A stretch of 64,000 nucleotides of DNA from Actinomycetes bacterium (GCA_024276495.1 JAJRXC010000110.1:1-64000); one strand, 5' to 3'; counted from the first letter of the stretch, positions 17,370 through 25,682 are shown. Program-made: numbers and translations. Notes: generated from the sequence alone by a model not told the origin.

Positions 17370-18407
17370 GTGATCGAGATCCCCTCCCACTATCGCACCG
17401 GCGACGACGCGCTCGACCAACGACTCGCCGACCTGCTCGACGTCGTCGACCCTCCCGAACGGGGCCTCGTCTTCGAGATGATGGTGTCGGCCATGCGCCT
17501 CGCGGCCGAGGAGGTCGACCGCGGTGAGCTGAAGCTGGTCTCCGCTGCGGTGAAGGAGTTCCGCTACTCCTTTCGGGTCTTCGCGCCGTATCAGGGGATT
17601 CGCAAGTGCACGGTGTTCGGCAGCGCCCGAACCCGTGAGGGCGACCCCGCCTACACGTGCGCCCGCGACTTCGCGGCGGCGATCGCGGCCCGCGACTGGA
17701 TGATCATCACCGGGGCCGGTCCTGGAATCATGGAAGCCGGTCACGAGGGCGCCGGGGCCGACAAGAGCTTCGGCGTCAACATCATGTTGCCCTTCGAGTC
17801 CGACGCGAATCCGGTCATCGCCGACGACCCGAAGCTCATCAACTTCAAGTACTTCTTCACCCGCAAGGTGATGTTCATGAAGGAGTCCCATGCCTTCGTG
17901 ATGTTGCCGGGCGGTTTCGGCACGATGGACGAGGCGTTCGAACTCCTCACCCTGATCCAGACCGGCAAGTCGACGCCTGCGCCGATCGTGCTGCTCGACC
18001 CACCCGGCGGCACCTACTGGAAGCGTTGGAAGGAGTTCATCGAGATCGAGCTGCGCGACGGCGGCCTGATCTCCCCTGACGACCTCGCCCTCGTCATGGT
18101 CACCGACTCGATCGACGAGGCGGTCGCCGAGGTGTGCCACTTCTACGACACCTACCATTCGATCCGCTTCGTCGGCAGCCGGATGGTCATGCGGCTCACC
18201 CGCGACGTTCCCGACGACGAGCTGGCCGACCTCAACGAACGGTTCGCCCATGTCGTCGAGAAGGGCGAAATCGAACGGATCGATGCCACCGACGCCGAAC
18301 GACGAGACGACGACCATGTCGACCTCCACCGCATCGCGTTCCGGTTCGACCGACGGAGCTGGGCCGGGGTCCGGCGGCTCATCGACGCCCTCAACGACGC
18401 GACCTGA
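17370..18407 (+). CDS. LOG-family (lysine decarboxylase-like) protein
   Basis: A 345-residue member of the LOG family, many of which are nucleotide 5'-monophosphate phosphoribohydrolases (cytokinin-activating enzymes in plants). The Rossmann core runs from VFGSAR near residue 90 through ITGAGPGIMEAGHEGA to the diagnostic PGGFGTMDE at about 180-188. It is longer than the usual 180-250 residues because of an N-terminal helical segment of about 80 residues and a C-terminal extension of about 80. The GTG start has no ribosome site but a -10 box 6 nt before it. Confidence 0.88.
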   Translation: MIEIPSHYRTGDDALDQRLADLLDVVDPPERGLVFEMMVSAMRLAAEEVDRGELKLVSAAVKEFRYSFRVFAPYQGIRKCTVFGSARTREGDPAYTCARDFAAAIAARDWMIITGAGPGIMEAGHEGAGADKSFGVNIMLPFESDANPVIADDPKLINFKYFFTRKVMFMKESHAFVMLPGGFGTMDEAFELLTLIQTGKSTPAPIVLLDPPGGTYWKRWKEFIEIELRDGGLISPDDLALVMVTDSIDEAVAEVCHFYDTYHSIRFVGSRMVMRLTRDVPDDELADLNERFAHVVEKGEIERIDATDAERRDDDHVDLHRIAFRFDRRSWAGVRRLIDALNDAT

Positions 18408-18422
18408 CCTCCGACGCCGGCA

Positions 18423-18626
18423 TCAGCCAAACGGATCGTCGGGTTCGTCGAGAAGATGAATCGCCTTCTCGACTGCCCGCCGGGCCCGGGTGAGCCGCTT
18501 CTCGTCGACCGGAAGCTCGTTTCCGCCGGCATCGATCGACTCGCGGAGCCGCACGATCGCCAAGTCGGCGAGCTCCTCGGCGATCGTCTCGAGCTTGCCT
18601 CTTATCTCGTCGAACTCACCGGCCAC
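18423..18626 (-). CDS. Small helical protein, unknown
   Basis: A 67-residue, highly charged helical protein (FDEIRGKLETIAEELADLAI, then EKRLTRARRAVEKAIHLLDE). I do not recognise it; its size and composition resemble small coiled-coil proteins common in Actinobacteria. The GTG at 18626 is preferred because a TACGGT box lies 7 nt upstream on the minus strand. It is divergent from the gene at 18670, with only 43 nt between the two start codons. Confidence 0.65.
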   Translation of the reverse strand: MAGEFDEIRGKLETIAEELADLAIVRLRESIDAGGNELPVDEKRLTRARRAVEKAIHLLDEPDDPFG

Positions 18627-18633
18627 GGAAGAG

Positions 18634-18662
18634 ACCGTATCGGCCGGCGGCGACGGTACCGT
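18634..18662. promoter_or_regulatory. Divergent leaderless promoters
   Basis: TACGGT on the minus strand (18639-18634) lies 7 nt before the GTG at 18626, and TACCGT on the plus strand (18657-18662) lies 7 nt before the ATG at 18670. The two boxes are back to back within 29 nt. Confidence 0.5.
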
Positions 18663-18669
18663 CGCGGCG

Positions 18670-19431
18670 ATGGACGATGCCGGACTCCATGAATGGGTCA
18701 CCTTCGACGATGACGACGGGAACACGTGGCAGTTCGACGTCACGTTCCTCACGAGCAACTACGGCTGCATCTACGGTCGGGGTTGCCCCGGTGTCTTCAC
18801 CGAGCTGGCACCCGAGTACGAGCACGGATGCTGCACCTACGGCGCCCACTTCGTCGACGAGGCCGATCGCACCGCCACCATCGACAGAGTCGGCGAGCTC
18901 GGTCCCGACGAGTGGGAGCTGCGAGATCGAGCCGACGAGATGGGGGGCGCGATCTTCGAGAACGAACACGGCGAGTGGGTGACCCGGTCCGTCGACGATG
19001 CCTGCATCTTCCTCAACCGGCCGGGATTCCCCGCCGGCGCCGGATGTGCGTTCCACCAGGCCGCCCTCGCCCGCGGTGAACGTCCACTCGACTGGAAGCC
19101 GCAGGTCTGCTGGCAGGTCCCGCTCCGCTTCGACGAGTGGACCGACGACAACGGTCACACGACGTATCTGCTGCGAGAGTGGAAGCGCCGCGACTGGGGC
19201 GAGGGCGGCGCGGAGTTCGCCTGGTGGTGCACCGACGATCCGCTGGCGTTCTCCGAGGATCGTCCGGTCTGGCGAACGCTGCGCGACGAGATGGTCGAGC
19301 TCGTCGGACAGGAGCCCTACGAGCGGTTCGTGGACTATGTCGTCGACCGGGAAGCACGCCACCCGATCGACAGCGTCGAGCCGGTCTTTCTCCCCCACCC
19401 CCGGGTCCGGCGCCGAAATACCCGATCCTGA
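18670..19431 (+). CDS. Cysteine-rich protein, possibly DUF3109/YkgJ-like
   Basis: A 253-residue cytosolic protein with spaced cysteines: CIYGRGC near residue 34, a CC pair near 55, C in DACIFLNRPG near 116, GCAFHQAA near 129 and VCWQVP near 147. The pattern resembles the putative metal-chelating DUF3109/YkgJ group, where the cysteines may hold a cluster or zinc. It also has clusters of Trp and acidic residues. The start ATG has a TACCGT box 7 nt upstream. It ends 38 nt before the AAA ATPase gene on the same strand and may belong with it. Confidence 0.7.
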   Translation: MDDAGLHEWVTFDDDDGNTWQFDVTFLTSNYGCIYGRGCPGVFTELAPEYEHGCCTYGAHFVDEADRTATIDRVGELGPDEWELRDRADEMGGAIFENEHGEWVTRSVDDACIFLNRPGFPAGAGCAFHQAALARGERPLDWKPQVCWQVPLRFDEWTDDNGHTTYLLREWKRRDWGEGGAEFAWWCTDDPLAFSEDRPVWRTLRDEMVELVGQEPYERFVDYVVDREARHPIDSVEPVFLPHPRVRRRNTRS

Positions 19432-19469
19432 GGGCTCAGATCGGTCGGGGTTCGGCCGAAAGGATCGTC

Positions 19470-20405
19470 GTGACTGCCTTCACCAGCGACGACCTCAACG
19501 CAGCGGCCGAAGAAGCGGGAATGATCTTTCCCGCCCACGTCATCGATCAGCTCGTTGCCGCGATCGACGCCGGTAAGCACGTGATCCTGACCGGCCCGCC
19601 AGGGACCGGCAAGACGACCCTCGCCTACATCGCCAGCGAGGTCGCCCGCAAGGCCATGTTCTGCACCGGCTACCTGCCGACAACGGCGACGACCGAGTGG
19701 ACCACCTTCGAGACGATCGGTGGTCTCCAGCCCACCGCCGAGGGTCTGATCTTTCGACCCGGACTGTTCGTGGAGGCCATCGAGAGCGGCCGTTGGCTGG
19801 TCATCGACGAGCTCAACCGGTCCAACTTCGACCGGGCCTTCGGCCAACTGTTCACGGTCCTGTCGGGATCCGCGGTGGTGTTGCCCTTCAAGCGCAAGGG
19901 TCAGCCGCATCCGCTCGCCCTGGTGCCGTCGGGCGCCGAGGCCCCCGAGGACACCGATGTCATCCGGGTCTCGGCGAACTGGCGGATCATCGCCACGATG
20001 AACGTCTTCGACAAGAACCTACTCTTCGAGATGTCGTACGCCCTGATGCGACGGTTCGCCTTCATCGAGGTCGGCTCACCGTCGGACGCGGCCTACCGCG
20101 AGCTGTTGGAGGGCAGAGGCGAGATCGTGCAGCGGCTGCTCGGGTTGCGCGACTTCACCGATCTCGGCCCCGCGGTGTATCTCGACGCGGCCAAGTACGC
20201 CGCCCGACGGGCCCGGGACGGGATCACCGAGTCCCGACTCCTGTACGAGGTCTTCTACGCCTATTTCCTCCCGCAGTTCGAGGGGATGGAGGAACGCCGG
20301 GCAATGACGCTCTACCGCACGGTCGCCGAGCACCTCGACGCACCCGAGCAACTCGAAGCCCAGCGCACGATCAGCGACATCCTGGGTGTCGAGCTGGTCG
20401 TGTGA
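19470..20405 (+). CDS. McrB/MoxR-like AAA+ ATPase
   Basis: A 311-residue AAA+ protein starting at a GTG behind AAAGGA. It has Walker A GPPGTGKT at residues 41-48, Walker B WLVIDELNR at about 111-119, sensor-1 IATMNVFDKN and an arginine-finger region YALMRRFAF. The order DELNR...MNxxD...RRFAF is that of the McrB clade, but McrB's GTP-specifying MNTAD reads MNVFD here, so ATP use is more likely. No DNA-reading N-terminal domain is present. The stop overlaps the GTG of the next gene (GTGA), which resembles McrC, giving a two-gene McrBC-like unit. Confidence 0.85.
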   Translation: MTAFTSDDLNAAAEEAGMIFPAHVIDQLVAAIDAGKHVILTGPPGTGKTTLAYIASEVARKAMFCTGYLPTTATTEWTTFETIGGLQPTAEGLIFRPGLFVEAIESGRWLVIDELNRSNFDRAFGQLFTVLSGSAVVLPFKRKGQPHPLALVPSGAEAPEDTDVIRVSANWRIIATMNVFDKNLLFEMSYALMRRFAFIEVGSPSDAAYRELLEGRGEIVQRLLGLRDFTDLGPAVYLDAAKYAARRARDGITESRLLYEVFYAYFLPQFEGMEERRAMTLYRTVAEHLDAPEQLEAQRTISDILGVELVV

Positions 20406-21412
20406 ACACCCCCCGGATCGACCCGTTCGCGGCGGGGCTCGACGCGACCGAGGAGCTCTGGCGTCGCCTGGCCCGTCCCTTCGACACCGCCACCACGGTC
20501 GATGCCCTGCTGGGTCTCTCCCCCGACGTGGTGGAGCAACTCGTCGGAGTCCTCGTCGCGACCTGCGACGAGGCCGAGCTCCTGCTCGACGAGATGCCCA
20601 AGACCCTGCGGCGACTCAAGACGTCCGTCGGCGCGAACAACGAACGATGCCTGAGCGAGCTCCGGGGGCCGATCCAGTGGTCGGAGACGTTCGCCGCCCA
20701 GGCGTCGAGCCTCGGGAACCGCGACGTCTACGTCTGCGCATCGACCCGGAGGGCCTACGACATCGAGGAGAACCAGGTTCTCGTCGGCGCGCTCCGCGCG
20801 GTGGCCTGCGCCGGTACCGGCGTCGACTCGGTGGGCGAGGATTCCTACGAGGACGAGGGCCTTCGGCGGGCCCGCCACAACGCGAAGCTCGCCCGCCGGT
20901 ACCTCGACCACCGCATGCTCGAGGCGGTCCGGGTCGACGGTCGTCCGTCGGCCCGGGCGATCAAACGCACCCGCAGCGGGAAGACCCGAGCGTCGTACCG
21001 GCCGGCGTTGGCCATGCTCGAGCGGGTCACCGAGCCACTCTCCCTCGACGACCTCTCGCCCTACTGCGACCGGCGTACGCGGGTGCAGCACGGTGTGCTC
21101 CTCGGCGTCGTCGAGGAGCTCGAATCCCGGGGGATGCGGGTGCCGTCGCTGCGAGCCGAGGCCGGATCGTTGTTCGCCGGCCCGGTCGAGTACATCCATC
21201 CCCGTCGCCGCGGTGACCGCACCCGTCTGCACGGGATCCTCATCGGCAACGTGTTGGTGGACGTGCCCGAGCGGCTCAAGGAGCGCGATCCCCGGGCGGT
21301 CGCCGCTGAGCTTCGTGCCCGGGCCCACGGACGCCAGATCGTGCCGGTCGTAGCGGCCGATGACATCGAGCATGCGGTCGACGTCGCGGTTCGGGCGGCC
21401 CGCGGCGACTGA
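20402..21412 (+). CDS. McrC/DUF2357-like partner of the AAA+ ATPase
   Basis: A 336-residue protein coupled to the ATPase by a GTGA overlap. The middle contains STRRAYDIEENQVLVGALRAV at about residues 117-137, the signature that precedes the nuclease core in McrC and DUF2357 proteins (usually RREYDTPENRFL). The N-terminal third is helical and acidic. In the C-terminal part I cannot find the PD-(D/E)xK residues of McrC: the stretch GSLFAGPVEYIHPRRRGDRTRLHG and what follows has no D...ExK pattern, so nuclease activity looks lost or strongly modified. A defence or nucleic-acid-processing role is inferred from the pairing, not shown. Confidence 0.65.
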   Translation: MNTPRIDPFAAGLDATEELWRRLARPFDTATTVDALLGLSPDVVEQLVGVLVATCDEAELLLDEMPKTLRRLKTSVGANNERCLSELRGPIQWSETFAAQASSLGNRDVYVCASTRRAYDIEENQVLVGALRAVACAGTGVDSVGEDSYEDEGLRRARHNAKLARRYLDHRMLEAVRVDGRPSARAIKRTRSGKTRASYRPALAMLERVTEPLSLDDLSPYCDRRTRVQHGVLLGVVEELESRGMRVPSLRAEAGSLFAGPVEYIHPRRRGDRTRLHGILIGNVLVDVPERLKERDPRAVAAELRARAHGRQIVPVVAADDIEHAVDVAVRAARGD

Positions 21413-21463
21413 TCGATCGGCCATCGGTGTGATGGCGGTGGATGGGGTGTAGGAAGAGACGGC

Positions 21464-23161
21464 GTGAAGAAGTATCTCGCCGCCGCGATCGGTGGCCACG
21501 ACCTCCGACTCCTGGCCGCGTCCGTCGCCACCGGCGTGATGGTCGCGGTCGTCGTTGCCGCGTTCGAAGCGATCACGCAGCCGGTGATCCTCGACTGGTT
21601 GCTCGAACAGCGCCTCCCCTACCTCATGGCGGCGCCGATCCTCGGGCTGGCCGTCGCCCAGGTCGTGTTGCGGTACCTGGGAAGGGGTACCAGCGGGTCC
21701 ACCTCCGACGAGTACATACGGGTGTTCCACGATCGCCATCCGCGGCTGCCGATCGGTGAGCTGCCGGGGAAGCTGCTCGCCGGCGTCGCGACGATCGGCA
21801 TGGGTGGTGCGGTCGGGCTCGAGGGCCCGTCGATCTACGCCGGTTCCTCGCTCGGTCTGTGGATCCACGAGAAGGCCGGCGGCCTCCTTCGCCGCGACGA
21901 GGCCCGACTGCTCTTGACCGCCGGGGCCGCGGCTGGCGTCGCCGCGGTGTTCAAGGCTCCCGCGACCGGGGTGATCTTCGCGATGGAGGCGCCCTATCGC
22001 GACGACGTCACCCCACAGGCGCTGCTCCCGTCGCTGCTGGCGTCGGCGGCGAGCTACGCCACCTTCGTCTCCCTCGTCGGTACCACTCCGGTGGTTCCCT
22101 TCTTCCAGGAGGGAAGCGTTTTCCTCGAGGAGGAGGGAAACGTCTCCGTGCTCGGCGTCGACCTTGTCGATCTCGCCGGGGCCCTGCTGCTCGGCATCGC
22201 CGCTGGTCTGGCCGGGCGCGGCTTCGCCTGGCTCACCCGGCAGGCGAAGTCGGGTGCGGTCCGGGTGCCCCTGATGACGCGTCTCGCGATCGGCGGCGCG
22301 GCCCTGGCTGCGCTCGCCTGGCTCGCGGAGCTGGCCTTCGACGCCCCGCTCACGCTCGGGCCCGGCACCGAGGCTATGGCGTGGGTCGTCGACGACCGCG
22401 GTCTCGGGCTCATCGCCTTGCTCTTCGGGTTCCGCCTCGCCGCGACGACCGCCACCGTGTTCGCCGGTGGGGTCGGCGGAATGTTCATCCCTCTCGCCGC
22501 CCTCGGTGTCATCCTCGGCGAGTTCGTGGGCGCGGCGATCGGTCAGAACGACACCGCGCTCTACCCGATTCTCGGTCTGGCCGCGTTCCTCGGCGCCGGC
22601 TATCGCGCCCCGATCGCCGCGGTGATGTTCGTCGCCGAGTCGACGGGCGGTGTGGGGTCGTTCGTCGTTCCCGCCCTCGTGGCTGCGGCGGTGAGCCAGG
22701 TCGTCGCCGGTCCGTCGTCGGTCGCGTCGTACCAGCGGGCCAAGCGACTGGGCCACCTCGAACGTCGCTTCACGCTGCCGCTCACATCGATCCTGTCGAC
22801 CGATGTGTTCACCGTTCCGTCCGACGCGACCGTGTCGGAGTTCGTGTACGTCCATGTGCTCGGACGGCGCGAACGTATCGTGCCGGTCGTCGACCGCGGC
22901 CGATTCGAGGGAATGGCGAGGCTGGAGGACATCTCCGAGCTCGATCGTGACGACTGGGAGACGACCACCGTCGGTGAGTGCATGGCAACGGACTTTCCGA
23001 CGGCACGGCCGTCGTGGACCCTTCGAGACGCGGTCGCGGCGATGGACGCCGTCCACATGGACGTGCTCGCGGTCACCGATGATGACGGCAACTTCATCGG
23101 TGTCGTCACCGAGGCCGAGATCCTGAAGCTCGACGAGATCCTCGACGAGACGGGCGGCTGA
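21464..23161 (+). CDS. CLC-type chloride channel/transporter with C-terminal CBS pair
   Basis: A 565-residue membrane protein with about ten hydrophobic segments followed by two CBS domains at about 445-500 and 505-560. The gating-glutamate loop reads GLEGPSIY (about residue 119), keeping the external Glu, and GGMFIPLAALG provides the second anion-site loop. The internal proton-glutamate position of Cl-/H+ antiporters (E203 of the E. coli protein) is alanine (FAMEAPYRD), and the GSGIP loop is not recognisable. It may therefore be a channel or use another coupling. The GTG start follows AGGAAGAG. CBS domains suggest adenine-nucleotide control. Confidence 0.88.
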   Translation: MKKYLAAAIGGHDLRLLAASVATGVMVAVVVAAFEAITQPVILDWLLEQRLPYLMAAPILGLAVAQVVLRYLGRGTSGSTSDEYIRVFHDRHPRLPIGELPGKLLAGVATIGMGGAVGLEGPSIYAGSSLGLWIHEKAGGLLRRDEARLLLTAGAAAGVAAVFKAPATGVIFAMEAPYRDDVTPQALLPSLLASAASYATFVSLVGTTPVVPFFQEGSVFLEEEGNVSVLGVDLVDLAGALLLGIAAGLAGRGFAWLTRQAKSGAVRVPLMTRLAIGGAALAALAWLAELAFDAPLTLGPGTEAMAWVVDDRGLGLIALLFGFRLAATTATVFAGGVGGMFIPLAALGVILGEFVGAAIGQNDTALYPILGLAAFLGAGYRAPIAAVMFVAESTGGVGSFVVPALVAAAVSQVVAGPSSVASYQRAKRLGHLERRFTLPLTSILSTDVFTVPSDATVSEFVYVHVLGRRERIVPVVDRGRFEGMARLEDISELDRDDWETTTVGECMATDFPTARPSWTLRDAVAAMDAVHMDVLAVTDDDGNFIGVVTEAEILKLDEILDETGG

Positions 23162-23162
23162 C

Positions 23163-23348
23163 CTAGCGGTCGTCGGTTGCCGGATCCTCGATGGTGGCGT
23201 CGAACTCGTCGGCCCAGGCCTGATGCTCGGGCTTGGGATCGTCCTCGTCGTCGTCGGTGAAGCTGTTGAGGAGGGCGTCGAAATCGCCGTCGTGTGAGCG
23301 TTTCAGCTCACGAGCCTCCTCATAGCGTCGGTGTCGCCCCTTCTTCAC
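23163..23348 (-). CDS. Small acidic/basic protein, unknown
   Basis: A 61-residue soluble protein: a basic first third (KKGRHRRYEEARELKRSHD) and an acidic remainder (DDDEDDPKPEHQAWADEFDA). I do not recognise it. A GGAG precedes the GTG start, and a good TACAAT -10 box lies at 23390-23385 on the minus strand. It converges with the CLC gene, leaving 1 nt between the two stops. Confidence 0.6.
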   Translation of the reverse strand: MKKGRHRRYEEARELKRSHDGDFDALLNSFTDDDEDDPKPEHQAWADEFDATIEDPATDDR

Positions 23349-23384
23349 CTGGTGAGCTCCCGTTCGACAACGTCAAGGAGTCCG

Positions 23385-23390
23385 ATTGTA
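23385..23390 (-). promoter_or_regulatory. -10 box for the 61-residue gene
   Basis: TACAAT on the minus strand lies 36 nt before the GTG at 23348. It is the best -10 match in this part of the window; the -35 region is weak. Confidence 0.4.
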
Positions 23391-23415
23391 GCCGCCAAGT
23401 GCCGGTCAGCCCACG

Positions 23416-24576
23416 TCACGTGATGGGTCGTCCGGATCGTTCCTCCAGGATCACTGCCCCGTCCTCGAACGCGAGCGCCGCGTCACCGGCCACCAGGCGA
23501 CGGATGGGGCCGCCGGCGAGCTCGGCCCGCCAGCCGATCGCGAGGCGTGCGTCGTCGTCGCCGCGCACGAGCGCTTCGACATCGGCTCTCGTCGCGAGGA
23601 GGGTCGGGTCGAGCTGGCGGTCGTGGGCGAGCTGGTTCACCCACGCGGCCACGAGGGCGACCGCGGGGCGCAGATCACGGTTGTCGTTCGAACGCCGGGG
23701 TGGCCTCGGCGGCCGCCAGTCGGACGCGATGCCGTCGGCGACCGCGGCGAGCACCGCCGTGCCGAGCGAGCTCTTCGCCATCCCCTTGTCGACGCCGCGT
23801 ACCCGCGCGAGGGCATCGACGGTCTCGGGGGCGGCCTGGGCAACGCCGACGACCGCGATGTCGGAGAGAACGAAACGAACGGGTTGGTCGATCTCGGCCG
23901 CCCGACGCTCTCGCCACGCGGCGACGGAGCGGGCGATCGTGAGCGCCTTTCCCCGCAGATGTCGGGCCTCCTTGATCTTGCGCCACGCCTCGTCGGGGTC
24001 ACGGGGTCCCCGCCACCGGGTCCGGAGGATCTCGAACTCGGCCTCGGCCCAGTCGACTCGGCCCAACGCGGCGAGCTGTTCGACGAGGCGATCGTGGATC
24101 TCGAGGAGCCGGTCGACGTCGGAGGCCGCGTAGTCGAGCTGCGCCGTTCCGAGGGGCCGCTCGAGCCAGTCGGTGAGCCGATTCGACTTCGGGAGCTGGA
24201 TGCCGAGCTCCCGCTCGTGCAGCGACGAGAGCGAGGGTGTGGACATCCCGAGGAAGCCGGCGGCGATCTGGGTGTCGAACAGGCGTCGCGGCACCGCCCC
24301 GCATTCCAGCTCGAGCACCTCCAGATCCTGCGACGCCGCATGGAGCACCGCGAGCGTGTCGGATTCCATCACCGCCCGCAGCGGGCCGAGGTCGACGGCC
24401 AGAGGATCGATCAGCACGAGGTCGCCGGGCCAAGCGACCTGGACCAGCGCCACCTTCGGGAAGTAGGTGCGTTCCCGGTGAAACTCGGTGTCGAGCGCGA
24501 ACCTCGGCTGGTCGAGAAGCGCTTCGACCACGGCCTCCAGCTCGTCGTCGCGGTCGACGATGCGATACTCAGGCAC
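23416..24576 (-). CDS. rnd: Ribonuclease D
   Basis: A 386-residue 3'-5' exoribonuclease of the DEDD family, which trims tRNA and other structured RNA ends. Exo I is FALDTEFHRERTYFP (Asp29, Glu31), Exo II is AVLHAASQDLEVL near residue 85, and Exo III is LDYAASDVDRL near 150. An HRDC-like helical region follows (about 205-290, DALARVRGVDKGMAKSS) and a second helical domain closes the protein. The GTG at 24576 gives the normal N-terminus EYRIVDRDDELEAVV. No ribosome site is well placed; a 24-codon frame ending 5 nt inside the gene may supply coupling. Confidence 0.93.
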   Translation of the reverse strand: MPEYRIVDRDDELEAVVEALLDQPRFALDTEFHRERTYFPKVALVQVAWPGDLVLIDPLAVDLGPLRAVMESDTLAVLHAASQDLEVLELECGAVPRRLFDTQIAAGFLGMSTPSLSSLHERELGIQLPKSNRLTDWLERPLGTAQLDYAASDVDRLLEIHDRLVEQLAALGRVDWAEAEFEILRTRWRGPRDPDEAWRKIKEARHLRGKALTIARSVAAWRERRAAEIDQPVRFVLSDIAVVGVAQAAPETVDALARVRGVDKGMAKSSLGTAVLAAVADGIASDWRPPRPPRRSNDNRDLRPAVALVAAWVNQLAHDRQLDPTLLATRADVEALVRGDDDARLAIGWRAELAGGPIRRLVAGDAALAFEDGAVILEERSGRPIT

Positions 24577-24643
24577 AGAGTGCCCGGCGGTCCTCGTCGA
24601 CAGAGCGGCGGACGTGCTCGGCGGCGGTCTCGGAGATGTCCAT
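24569..24643 (-). CDS. Possible 24-residue leader ORF overlapping rnd
   Basis: A short frame, opening MDISETAAEHVRRSVDEDRR and ending at a TGA at 24571-24569, overlaps the rnd GTG by 8 nt. Its ATG lies 7 nt after TAGCAT (24656-24651), the same spacing seen at other leaderless starts in this window. rnd itself lacks a well-placed ribosome site, so termination-reinitiation from this frame could drive its translation. The composition is protein-like, but at this length chance cannot be excluded. Confidence 0.4.
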   Translation of the reverse strand: MDISETAAEHVRRSVDEDRRALCA

Positions 24644-24650
24644 CGGCGCG

Positions 24651-24656
24651 ATGCTA
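24651..24656 (-). promoter_or_regulatory. -10 box upstream of the rnd leader ORF
   Basis: TAGCAT on the minus strand, 7 nt before the ATG at 24643; its first three bases are also the TAG stop codon of mobA. Confidence 0.4.
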
Positions 24657-25250
24657 GCCACGTCGCCGCCGGTCGGGAGCCACCCGACCCGGGCCGGGCA
24701 GGTCTTCGGGTCGGTCGGCGTCGTGGTACCAACCGGGATCACCATCGAGGAGCCGAACGACGTCGAGGGATCGAGCGGCCCGGCGAGGGGCCCGAACCCC
24801 CGCGTCGAACTCGGCCCGCAGCGTGGGGAGGCACCGTCGGTGCCATGCCGCGTGGAGCCACTGGTCGTGGCCCTCGACCACGGGAACGGCCACGTCGGCA
24901 TCGCCCAAGGCGCCGACGACGGCGCGCACGGCGATCGCCGACGCGTCGGTCAGGTCACACGACAGCACCACGACCACCTCCGTCGGGATGGCGTCGAGGG
25001 CGGTGATGATGCCACCGAGGGGCCCCTCCCCCGGCCAGAGATCGGCGACGGCGGTCAAGCCGAGGGCGGTGAACGCGGCGCCGTCGCCGCCGACGATCAG
25101 CACCGGGTCGGCCGCGGCGGCCCCGAGCGCGGCGACGGCCCTGGTGACGAGCGCGGCCCCGTCGACCTCGATCAGCGCCTTGTCGGTACCCATTCGCGAG
25201 CTGGCACCGCCGGCGAGAACCGCGCCGCCGATCGCGCGGCGATCACTCAC
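24654..25250 (-). CDS. mobA: Molybdenum cofactor guanylyltransferase
   Basis: A 198-residue nucleotidyltransferase of the MobA type, which links GMP to molybdopterin. The signature GGAVLAGGASSRMGTDKALIEVDG begins at residue 7, with the later LWPGEGPLGGIITAL and VVVLSCDL (metal-binding Asp) and a C-terminal region (WLHAAWHRRCLP) of the family. The GTG start overlaps the stop of the DUF3151 gene (GTGA). The long open frame upstream of it is arginine-rich shadow. No other moco genes are in the window. Confidence 0.88.
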   Translation of the reverse strand: MSDRRAIGGAVLAGGASSRMGTDKALIEVDGAALVTRAVAALGAAAADPVLIVGGDGAAFTALGLTAVADLWPGEGPLGGIITALDAIPTEVVVVLSCDLTDASAIAVRAVVGALGDADVAVPVVEGHDQWLHAAWHRRCLPTLRAEFDAGVRAPRRAARSLDVVRLLDGDPGWYHDADRPEDLPGPGRVAPDRRRRG

Positions 25251-25675
25251 CCGGCGGGAGGCCACTCGGGATCGAGTTGACGCAGAAACAGCGCGCAGCG
25301 CTCGTCCTCTTCGGTCTCGCCGATCTCGGCGGCGACCCGTTGGAGGCCGGCGAGGGCGCGGAGGAAACCCCGGTTGGTCTCGTTGCGCCAACGGACGTAG
25401 CCGCTTCCCCGCCAGCCGCTGGCCCGGAGCCGGTCGAGGCCCCGGTGATAGCCGGTGCGGTACGCGGCGTAGGCCAACGCCGGCTCGTCGACGGCATCGC
25501 CGAGCGACGCCCACGCGGCGAGAAACGTCGGCCATCGCTGACAGACCGATCCGATCGCGGCCACCGGGTCGTCGTTGTCGGTGAGCGCCGCGTCGAGGGC
25601 GGCGAGGGCGTCGTCGGGTTCGGGTGGGAGCACCGTCTCGGGTGGACCGGACCGGTAGAGGTTCACTTCGGGCAT
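25247..25675 (-). CDS. DUF3151 family protein
   Basis: A 142-residue protein of the actinobacterial DUF3151 family: VNLYRSGPPETVLPPEPDD at the start, then ALAYAAYRTGYHRGLDRLRASGW and VRWRNETNRGFLRALAGLQ, a helical repeat-like fold. The function is unknown in the family. It starts at an ATG with TAGGCT 7 nt upstream on the minus strand, and it is coupled to mobA by a GTGA overlap. It is divergent from the small membrane gene at 25720. Confidence 0.85.
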   Translation of the reverse strand: MPEVNLYRSGPPETVLPPEPDDALAALDAALTDNDDPVAAIGSVCQRWPTFLAAWASLGDAVDEPALAYAAYRTGYHRGLDRLRASGWRGSGYVRWRNETNRGFLRALAGLQRVAAEIGETEEDERCALFLRQLDPEWPPAG

Positions 25676-25682
25676 GACGACG

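Noticed and set aside
20312-23056. A minus-strand open frame of 914 codons opposite the McrC-like and CLC genes
   Set aside because: Arginine-, glycine- and aspartate-rich antisense translation typical of high-GC shadows; the plus-strand genes have clear family motifs.
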